NCBI GenBank assembly: GCA_025465405.1
Contig: JAODNL010000224.1
Coordinates: forward strand, 1-9,135
Origin: Pseudonocardiales bacterium
Lineage (GTDB): Bacteria > Actinomycetota > Actinomycetes > Mycobacteriales > Jatrophihabitantaceae
Length of the DNA: 9,135 nucleotides
Direction of reading: 5' to 3'
Below the pieces are notes generated by a model, which saw only the letters and a list, made by a program, of their open reading frames with translations, did no database searches and was not told the origin of the DNA. A program made the position numbers and the translations under genes. Positions 1 to 6,200 of the stretch are shown piece by piece (the first letter of the stretch is position 1; each line of letters opens with the position of its first letter).

Positions 1-621
1 AGCCGACATGAGGGCGCAGACGACCCGCGCGGCCAGGAAGGCATCGACCGGCGTCGGCATAGAGATCGCGGCGAGGCCGATCGGCACGTAAAGCACGGGT
101 GGGTAGCTGCCGAGCGCGGTCGTCGCCGTCAGCGTGCCGTGACCGGGAGGCGGCGCGTTCGACAGGCACGCTGCCGATACGTCCGGACGGAATGCTTCGC
201 AGGTTAGGCCCGCCGGGCTCAGGCGGGCGGGAATCTGAACGACCCGGCGAAGGGAATCGCCGCGTCGTCGGACGAAAATGCTGTGGCCGCACTGTCCTTC
301 CGACGCCGGGCAGGTGGCGCCGGACGTTCCGATGTATTTGCTGCCGACATCGAAATGTGCCATGCCTAGTGACTTGACGAGATGGCTCGGCTCATCGGGA
401 GCCGCCCCGGGCGGATTGGAGATGGCCCAGGTGATCATCAAGATCAAGTACGGTGCAACGAACAAACCCGCCATCAGCCATGGGCTTCGCTTCACCCGGG
501 TCGAGGCTCGGCGAAGCCGACCAGTCGGCAGCCCCGAGCGGTCATTGCTCGAATCGCGCGCCTCGACGGTCAACCGATCGTCCGAGATGGGCTGGCTAGT
601 CGTCTCGGGTAGCTCGGGCAT
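1..621 (-). CDS. DUF2142 family multi-pass membrane protein (C-terminal part outside window)
   Basis: The minus-strand frame stays open from an ATG at 621 to the window edge, giving 207 residues with no stop, so the gene is partial here. Residues 1-45 are hydrophilic and basic near the end (probable cytoplasmic tail). A first membrane segment lies at about 48-68. Directly after it comes NPPGAAPDEPSH (69-80), with acidic residues D76 and E77 at the start of the outer loop, followed later by GSYPPVLYVP (171-180) leading into the next membrane segment. This arrangement matches the DUF2142 predicted membrane proteins, which resemble GT-C glycosyltransferases in layout; their biochemical role is not established. 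Four Cys (104, 111, 141, 152) sit in the predicted outer loop. The start is 2 nt after the methyltransferase stop and has no visible Shine-Dalgarno, so translation is probably coupled. Inference: an envelope glycan enzyme or transporter. Confidence 0.8.
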   Translation of the reverse strand, partial: MPELPETTSQPISDDRLTVEARDSSNDRSGLPTGRLRRASTRVKRSPWLMAGLFVAPYLILMITWAISNPPGAAPDEPSHLVKSLGMAHFDVGSKYIGTSGATCPASEGQCGHSIFVRRRGDSLRRVVQIPARLSPAGLTCEAFRPDVSAACLSNAPPPGHGTLTATTALGSYPPVLYVPIGLAAISMPTPVDAFLAARVVCALMSA

Positions 622-623
622 TG

Positions 624-1301
624 CTATGCGACGGCAATCAGCAGCATCTGCCCGGCGAGGGGCTTGATCGGTGAACGTAGATACCACGGCACGAGGAATG
701 TCAGACGGGATCCGCGCGAATTCATGCTGAGCGGCAAGAACCGCCGTGCCACATGGGTGACCGTCCAGCCCTCCGCAGTAAGCAGGTCGCGCAACGAGCG
801 ATCGGTAAAGATCGCCACGTGGGTGTAATCGTCGAAATAAGCTCCGGGCTTCAGCCTGAAGTTCGGCTGAAGCAGAATAAGGCGACCACCAGATTTGAGA
901 ACCCGGCGGGCCTCGCCGAGCAGCCGCAGGGTGGTCGCGCGGTCGAGGTGTTCGAGCAGATTCGAGGCCAGGACGACATCCAGACTGTCATCCTGAAAGG
1001 CGGATAGATCGCTGCAGTCTCCAACGATCGCCTTGACGCCGGGGCCCGCCGATGACAGCACGGTGTCGTCAGCATCCAGTGCCGTCACGCTCGCCGCGAC
1101 GACGTTGTTGGCGAAATCGCATCTTCCCGCGCCAAGGTCAAGCACGGAGTCGTTCGGCCCAATCCAGCGACCCAGGTGCCTGCAGATGTGTTGCCACACC
1201 CGCGTCCGGTTTGGGTCGTCGGCGAACCGCGTGCTGAAGTAACCCCTCCGGTACACCCCTTCCCCCGGTTCGGTCAGATCCTCGACGCTGTGCGAAGTCA
1301 C
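624..1301 (-). CDS. Class I SAM-dependent methyltransferase
   Basis: A 225-residue protein starting at GTG 1301, supported by AAGGAG at 1313-1308 with a 6-nt spacer. It shows the Rossmann-fold methyltransferase series: motif I VLDLGAGRCDF (53-63) for SAM binding, an acidic residue at the end of strand 2 (D76), GDCSDL (94-99), the strand-4 segment DVVLASNLLEHLD (108-120), and the post-motif LKSGGRLILLQPNFRL (135-150). This is the Methyltransf_11 pattern. The length is normal for a single-domain enzyme. The acceptor cannot be read from the sequence. The C-terminal stretch around residues 208-225 is hydrophobic and may touch the membrane or a lipid-linked substrate. It lies between an SMR-type transporter gene and a DUF2142 gene on the same strand, which suggests methylation of a sugar or lipid-linked glycan; that is inference from context. 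Confidence 0.85.
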   Translation of the reverse strand: MTSHSVEDLTEPGEGVYRRGYFSTRFADDPNRTRVWQHICRHLGRWIGPNDSVLDLGAGRCDFANNVVAASVTALDADDTVLSSAGPGVKAIVGDCSDLSAFQDDSLDVVLASNLLEHLDRATTLRLLGEARRVLKSGGRLILLQPNFRLKPGAYFDDYTHVAIFTDRSLRDLLTAEGWTVTHVARRFLPLSMNSRGSRLTFLVPWYLRSPIKPLAGQMLLIAVA

Positions 1302-1307
1302 GACTGG

Positions 1308-1313
1308 CTCCTT
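1308..1313 (-). promoter_or_regulatory. Shine-Dalgarno of methyltransferase gene
   Basis: The minus strand reads AAGGAG 6 nt before the GTG at 1301. It fixes that GTG as the start, although GTG is weaker than ATG. Confidence 0.8.
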
Positions 1314-1407
1314 AACGGTCCCTCAGACACAGCTACGCCGCTCGTGTCCACGAATCGTCGACCGCTGCAATGGTGGTCAATTTCAGCGCCGCCGGCCGGG
1401 TCGGCAC

Positions 1408-1791
1408 TCAAGGCTGATGACCAGGGCTCAAAGTCACCACGATGATCAGCCCCGACACGACCAGGCACGAACCAATCATGGTCCATGCGTTGGCCCTTTC
1501 GTGCAGGATGAAGACGCTCGCAATGAGAACACCCAGGTATCCGATTGCGTTGAACGGATAGGCGACATTGAGTGGGACGCGTGAAAGGGTCAGGAGCCAC
1601 GCCAAAGCCGAGACGCTAAAGATCAACAATCCGAGCCATACCCACAGATTTCCGATCGCGGCGGCGGCCAACGAGCGGCCCAACAGGTGGGAGTCGTTCC
1701 TCGCCTGTGTCATGCCGTGTTTGAGGATCACCTGTCCTGAGGCAGCCAGCGCGACCGCAAAAAGCAGCACGGCAAAACTTCCGAGAGTCAC
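1408..1791 (-). CDS. SMR/EamA-type small membrane transporter, ArnE/ArnF-like
   Basis: A 127-residue protein with four predicted membrane helices (about 4-24, 45-67, 75-96, 102-120), the layout of the small multidrug resistance superfamily. The frame is open further upstream to an ATG at 1911, but the extra 40 residues are hydrophilic with poor coding character. GTG 1791 is preceded by AAGGAG at a 7-nt spacing and gives a family-typical length, so I chose it. Helix 1 contains ASGQVILKHG (17-26) and helix 3 the segment VPLNVAYPFNAIGYLGV (72-88). In EmrE the proton- and drug-binding glutamate is in helix 1; here a glutamine (Q20) stands in the corresponding area, as in ArnE/ArnF undecaprenyl-phospho-aminoarabinose flippase subunits. 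A lipid-linked sugar flippase is therefore likelier than a drug pump. It is first of three same-strand genes, 106 nt ahead of the methyltransferase. SMR-like proteins work as dimers, so a partner may lie elsewhere. Confidence 0.78.
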   Translation of the reverse strand: MTLGSFAVLLFAVALAASGQVILKHGMTQARNDSHLLGRSLAAAAIGNLWVWLGLLIFSVSALAWLLTLSRVPLNVAYPFNAIGYLGVLIASVFILHERANAWTMIGSCLVVSGLIIVVTLSPGHQP

Positions 1792-1798
1792 TGTCGGA

Positions 1799-1804
1799 CT
1801 CCTT
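1799..1804 (-). promoter_or_regulatory. Shine-Dalgarno deciding the SMR transporter start
   Basis: AAGGAG on the minus strand lies 7 nt before GTG 1791. It argues for the short 127-residue protein and against a start at 1911. Confidence 0.75.
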
Positions 1805-1847
1805 CTTTCGCTCCTGCCTTCCGCCGGTGCCGGTCGGTCAGCTGCTG

Positions 1848-1900
1848 GCAACGCCCTCATCGCGACCAGATCGCCCCCGCCACTGGTGCTGTGGCGTTGC
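1848..1900. repeat. Stem-loop in divergent intergenic region
   Basis: GCAACGCC at 1848-1855 is an exact inverted match of GGCGTTGC at 1893-1900, and inside it ACCAG (1865-1869) pairs with CTGGT (1883-1887). Together they give 13 pairs with an asymmetric internal loop. It lies 57-109 nt before the SMR start, so it would be in the 5' leader if transcription begins near the candidate promoter at about 1967. Function is unknown; a chance structure in GC-rich DNA is possible. Confidence 0.4.
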
Positions 1901-1960
1901 GGGTCCGACACTTCGGGCGCCGGACGGGCTGGAACGAGTACATCAGCTGCAACGCCACGG

Positions 1961-1992
1961 GGTTGGATTCTACCGGACTCCGGCTGCCAACC
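1961..1992. repeat. Inverted repeat, possible operator
   Basis: GGTTGG (1961-1966) is inverted at CCAACC (1987-1992), enclosing a second inverted pair CCGG (1973-1976) and CCGG (1980-1983). It lies between the divergent SMR and GH43 genes and overlaps the candidate -10 box of the leftward gene, which is where a repressor site could act. The regulatory role is inference. Confidence 0.35.
1967..1972 (-). promoter_or_regulatory. Candidate -10 box for the leftward envelope operon
   Basis: The minus strand reads TAGAAT, five of six matches to the sigma-70-type -10 consensus. No good -35 hexamer is found at 15-19 nt spacing, as is common in actinobacterial promoters. It would produce a leader of roughly 170 nt before GTG 1791. 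Confidence 0.3.
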
Positions 1993-2005
1993 ACATCGTT
2001 ATCGC

Positions 2006-2034
2006 GTGTCTGGCGAGCGACCTTCGCCTACACT
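2006..2034 (+). promoter_or_regulatory. Candidate promoter for GH43 gene
   Basis: TACACT at 2029-2034 fits a TAnnnT -10 element. GTGTCT at 2006-2011, 17 nt upstream, matches only three of six -35 positions. The -10 is about 30 nt before the GH43 start codon. Weak evidence. Confidence 0.25.
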
Positions 2035-2049
2035 CTGCCGGGCAAGATC

Positions 2050-2056
2050 GGGAGGG
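2050..2056 (+). promoter_or_regulatory. Shine-Dalgarno deciding the GH43 start
   Basis: GGGAGGG, containing the core GGAGG at 2051-2055, lies 9 nt before ATG 2065. It selects this start over an in-frame ATG at 1891, which would bury the signal peptide behind 58 residues. Confidence 0.7.
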
Positions 2057-2064
2057 AACCGGAC

Positions 2065-3102
2065 ATGCGAGCTCGCGTTGCGCTGTGGGCTGCCGTGGCC
2101 GCGGTCCTCGTCGCCGGCTGGACGCTTAGTCAGGGCAGCGCCGCCGCTGCCCTCGCGCCGCCGACGATTCCCGGCAGTGGCGCGCACGTGCCGTACCTGC
2201 TTCCGACCGTGACGGCGAGCACGCAGCATCTGGACGCGCACGACGGCGGGGTCGTGCAGGCCGGTCAGGTGTTCTACGAGTACGGCACGAGCTATGACTG
2301 CGGGTTTCAGTTCAACGTCGTCGGCACTCGGTTCTGCGGCATCAAGATCTACTCGTCCACCGACCTGCGCCGGTGGCAGCTCGTCGGTCTCGCATTCGAC
2401 CCGTTGGGTGGCGACTGGCAGCGGACGTGCACGCCAGGCGGCTGTTTCCGCCCGCACGTCGTGCACAACGCGGTCACCGGGCTGTACGTCATGTGGGTCA
2501 ACGTCTTCTCGGGTAGCTACCGGGTGCTTACCGCACCGACACCGGCCGGACCTTGGACGCTGACCGACGGCGGGGCAGTCGCGTCGCGGTCTGGTGACGA
2601 AACGCTGTTCGTCGATTCGACCGGCATCGGGTACCTGGTGCGGACCGACCTCGCCGGCAAGGTCGCGACGGGCAAGTCGCACGAGTTGGAGCTCGACCAG
2701 CTCGACGCCAGTTACGCCCACGTCGTCGGAGCGGTCTCGCGGCCCCGCGTCGGGTTCGTCGAGGCACCGAGCCTGTTCCGTCGGCAGGGGATCTACTACC
2801 TGGCCTATTCGGATCCGGCCTGCGCGTACTGCACCGGCACCGGCACGAGCGTGGTCCAGTCAGCCAGCCTCGCCGGGCCGTGGTCGACGCCGTACCGGAT
2901 CACGACGACGTCGTGCGGCGGGCAGCCGACGAACGTCAGCGTCTTGAGCGACGGCAAGCGCACGGTCTGGCTGTACCAGTCAGACCAATGGGTTCGGCTC
3001 GGGACAGACACGGTCACACGCAACCAAAAGCGCGCTGGGCAGGCGTGGTCGCCGCTGTCGTTCACCGCCGCCGGCCGCGTCCAACCCGTTCGCTGCCCCT
3101 GA
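2065..3102 (+). CDS. Secreted glycoside hydrolase family 43-like protein
   Basis: A 345-residue protein. Residues 1-30 form a signal peptide: MRAR n-region, hydrophobic core to about 18, then an Ala-rich end around 25-30, so it is probably exported. The rest repeats the pattern of a five-bladed beta-propeller glycosidase: HDGGVV (59-64), IYSSTDLRRW (95-104), FRPHVVHN (128-135) followed by YVMWV, GDETLFVD (177-184), EAPSLF (233-238) and YYLAYS (244-249). By comparison with GH43, D178 is the likely pKa-modulating acid and E233 the catalytic acid. Q287 in GGQPTN occupies about where subfamily 24 exo-beta-1,3-galactanases use a Gln. Eight Cys (79, 91, 122, 127, 253, 256, 284, 344) fit disulfides outside the cell. 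The substrate is uncertain: galactan or arabinose-containing glycans are options. It diverges from the envelope-glycan genes. The next gene downstream is not obviously related. Confidence 0.75.
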   Translation: MRARVALWAAVAAVLVAGWTLSQGSAAAALAPPTIPGSGAHVPYLLPTVTASTQHLDAHDGGVVQAGQVFYEYGTSYDCGFQFNVVGTRFCGIKIYSSTDLRRWQLVGLAFDPLGGDWQRTCTPGGCFRPHVVHNAVTGLYVMWVNVFSGSYRVLTAPTPAGPWTLTDGGAVASRSGDETLFVDSTGIGYLVRTDLAGKVATGKSHELELDQLDASYAHVVGAVSRPRVGFVEAPSLFRRQGIYYLAYSDPACAYCTGTGTSVVQSASLAGPWSTPYRITTTSCGGQPTNVSVLSDGKRTVWLYQSDQWVRLGTDTVTRNQKRAGQAWSPLSFTAAGRVQPVRCP

Positions 3103-3115
3103 AACGACGAAGCCG

Positions 3116-3191
3116 CGCCATGCTCTTCCGCGATCTTGATGCTGACAGTGCGCCATGACGCGCCAGGAGCATCATGATCGTGAGCATGGCG
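3116..3191. repeat. 76-nt imperfect palindrome (terminator, REP-like element or RNA structure)
   Basis: Nested inverted segments: 3116-3125 pairs with 3182-3191 (10 of 10), 3131-3135 with 3176-3180 (5 of 5), 3137-3143 with 3168-3174 (7 of 7) and 3150-3153 with 3160-3163 (4 of 4). That is about 26 pairs, interrupted by a 5-versus-1 internal loop, a T/T mismatch and a 6-versus-4 loop. It begins 14 nt after the GH43 stop and ends 52 nt before the nuclease-helicase start. There is no T-tract after it, which does not exclude an actinobacterial terminator. Being non-coding and so symmetric, it could also be a dispersed REP-type element or a cis-regulatory RNA. Confidence 0.65.
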
Positions 3192-3232
3192 GGAACTGTC
3201 GGTAGGTAGGCGCAGACTCGAGTGATCGAGAG

Positions 3233-3237
3233 AGAGG
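3233..3237 (+). promoter_or_regulatory. Shine-Dalgarno of nuclease-helicase gene
   Basis: AGAGG lies 6 nt before GTG 3244. A small hairpin with stem CTCGA/TCGAG (3217-3221 with 3226-3230) and a GTGA loop of the GNRA type ends 2 nt before it and could affect ribosome access. Confidence 0.55.
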
Positions 3238-3243
3238 TGCGCC

Positions 3244-6200
3244 GTGTACAGGTCCGAGGACGTGCTCGTCGTGAGTCCGACAGATCTCACGAAGTACCTC
3301 GCCTGCCGGCATGCCACCCGCCTCGACCTCGCCGTCGCCCGTGGTGAGCTGCCCAAGCCGGATCAGGGCACGGACGAGGCGCTCCAGATCCTGTTCACGC
3401 GCGGCCTCGAGCACGAGGCGAACTATCTGCAGACACTGCGCGACCGCGGCCTACGGGTCGTCACGATCGATGTCCACGGCAACGACTCGGCCGCGCTGAC
3501 AGAGGCCGAGCGCACCACGGTGGCGGCGATGGCCGCCGGCGCCGAGGTGATCTATCAAGCGACCTTCTTTGACGGGCGCTGGCGAGGTCACGCCGACTTC
3601 CTGCTGCGCCGTGACGACCGTCCGGGCCGGTGGGCGTGGTCCTACGACGTCGCCGACACGAAGCTCGCGCGGCGGATGAAGGTGCCGGCTCTCCTGCAGA
3701 TGGCGACGTATGCCGAGCGGCTCACGGCGCTGCAGGGCATCGCTCCGCAGCGCCTCGTCGTCGTCACCGGAGACCGCACCGAGCACGTCTACGACTTCGA
3801 CGACTGCGCCGCCTACGCGACCCTCATCCGAGCGCAGATGCTCGATTTCCTCGACACTGGCGGTGATCCGCATCCGCGCCCGGTCGCGCACTGCGAGCAG
3901 TGCCGCTGGCAGCCACGCTGCAAGGCCCAGTGGCGGGGCGAGGACGACCTGTCGCTCGTCGCCTTCATGAACGGCGCCCACGCGACAGCGTTGCGTACCG
4001 CCGGGATCTCGACCGTGCGCGAGCTCGGCGCCGCGACACCCGAGGAACTGCCGGCGAAGATCGGCCTCCCAGCTCGCGAACGGCTCACCGCGCAAGCGCG
4101 CCTGCAGCTGCTCGAACGCGACACCGACCAGCCGCACTACGAGCTGCTCGAGCCCGAGGAGGGCCGCGGCTTCGCGTTGCTGCCGGAGCCGTCGCCGGGC
4201 GACGTCTTCTTCGACATCGAGGGCGATCCGTTCCTCGGTGACCACGGTCTCGAGTACCTGTTCGGAGTCGTCGACCGGGTCGGTTTCACCGCGTTCTGGG
4301 CGACTGAGGAATCCCAGCAGAAGCAGGCCTTCGAGGATCTGGTCGATCACCTGATTCGCGAGTGGGACGCGGACCCGGGCATGCACGTGTACCACTACGC
4401 GCCCTACGAGCCGTCGCGCCTGAAGTCACTGTCCGGGCGGTACGGCACGCGCGGGGTCGAGGTCGACCGGCTGCTGCGTGGGCAACGCCTCGTCGACCTG
4501 TACACCGTTGTCCGGCAAGGCATCCGGATCAGCAAGGAGTCCTACTCGATCAAGAAGCTCGAGGCGTTCTACTGGGGCCACATCCGAAACCATGACGGCG
4601 TCAGCGACGCGCTGGGAAGCGTGGTGGCGTTCGAACGGTGGCTGCAGACGCACGATCAAGGCCTGCTCGACGACATCGCGAAGTACAACGAGGAGGACTG
4701 CCGCTCGACGGAGGCGCTGCGCGACTGGCTGGAGCAGCGCCGCAACGAAGGCGGCGGCGAGTCGGCCTACCCGCGCCCAGGGCACGGCGACGGCTCGGCG
4801 TCCGACAGCGCGCTCGATGCGGCCTCTCATATCGAGCGGATCGCCGCGGCCCTACTCGTCGACGTTCCGGCCGAAGGCCGGACCGATGGGCAGCGGGCCA
4901 GGTGCCTGCTCGCGGCACTGCTGGACTGGCACCGCCGGGAGTCGCTGCCGGAATGGTGGGAGCACTTCCGGCGACTGGAGCTGACCGACGAGGAACTCGT
5001 CCAGGACGCGGCCGCGGTCGGCGACCTGTCCGGGGCCACTGCGGTGCGGCACGAGAAGCAGTCCACGGTATGGCGGATCGCCTTCCCACCGCAGGACACC
5101 AAGGTCGGACCCGACAAGGAGTACCTCGACCCGCGAAGTGGCAAACCGGCCGGCACCGTCGTTGCCATCGATGCTGAGCAGGGCTGGCTGGAACTCAGGC
5201 GCGCCAGTAATCGCGGTGGGCCTGACTGCCGGTCGTTGATACCCGGCGCGCCGATCTTGGATACTCACCAGCGAGCGAGGCTGCGCGAGCTGGGCGAATG
5301 GGTCGTGGCGCACGGGATCGACAGCCCGCTGCCCGACTGGCGCGCGGCGCGGGATCTGTTGCTGCGGCGACGTCCTGGTGTTGTCGGCGACGCGGCTGAC
5401 CACCGGATGGCGCTGCGCCGCAGCGACGAGCCGGCTGAGCAGGCACTGTGCCGGCTTGCCGCCGATCTCGGCCGGGGTGTGCTCCCGGTGCAGGGACCGC
5501 CCGGCACGGGCAAGACGTGGGCCGGTGCGCGGATGATTCTGCGCCTCGTGGCCGAGGGCAAGAAGGTCGGTGTGACCGCCTTCAGCCACAAGGCGATCGG
5601 CAACCTGCTGGCCGCGGTGTGTGACGCTGCGCAGGAGGCCGGCGTCGAGCTGGACATCCTGCAGAAGGCCGGCGAGCACGAGCGGTGCGCCGCGCCGGCT
5701 GTGCGCTGCACGAACTCCGCGACCGCTGTCGAAGCCGAGCTCCCGGACGCCGACATCGTCGCCGGCACGGCCTGGCTGTTCGCGCGGCCCGCCTTCGCCG
5801 AGGCAGTCGACGTGCTCGTGGTCGACGAGGCCGGCCAGCTCTCGCTGGCGAACGTGCTGGCCATATCGCACGCCGCGAGGAGCGTCGTGCTCCTCGGCGA
5901 TCCGCAACAGCTGGCCCAGCCGGTCAAAGGCCAGCACCCGGACGGCGCCCAGCTGTCGGCGCTGGAACATCTTCTCGACGGGCACGCGACCGTGCCGCCG
6001 GAGCGAGGGCTGTTGCTCGATGCCACCTGGCGCATGCATTCGGCCGTCGCGTCGTTCGTCTCGCGCCGCTTCTACGACGGCCGGCTCGGGGTCGAGCCCG
6101 GCTGCGACCGGCAGCGGATCGAGTCGTCGGCCCTGATCGGTGGTACCGGCCTGCGTTTCGTGCCGGTCGAGCACGCCGGCAACACCGCGGCGTCCACCGA

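Noticed and set aside
278..667. Plus-strand frame of 129 codons at the left edge
   Set aside because: It is opposite the open DUF2142 frame, which shows a family motif and membrane segments; the plus-strand product shows none.
1298..1600. 100-codon minus-strand frame overlapping the SMR gene and ending at the methyltransferase start
   Set aside because: It has no family resemblance and uses another frame of the same strand inside a gene with clear membrane helices.
1792..1911. N-terminal extension of the SMR transporter to ATG 1911
   Set aside because: The added 40 residues are hydrophilic and non-family, and AAGGAG sits just before GTG 1791.
1891..2064. Upstream in-frame ATG for the GH43 gene at 1891
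   Set aside because: It would put 58 residues before a clear signal peptide, while ATG 2065 has a good ribosome site.
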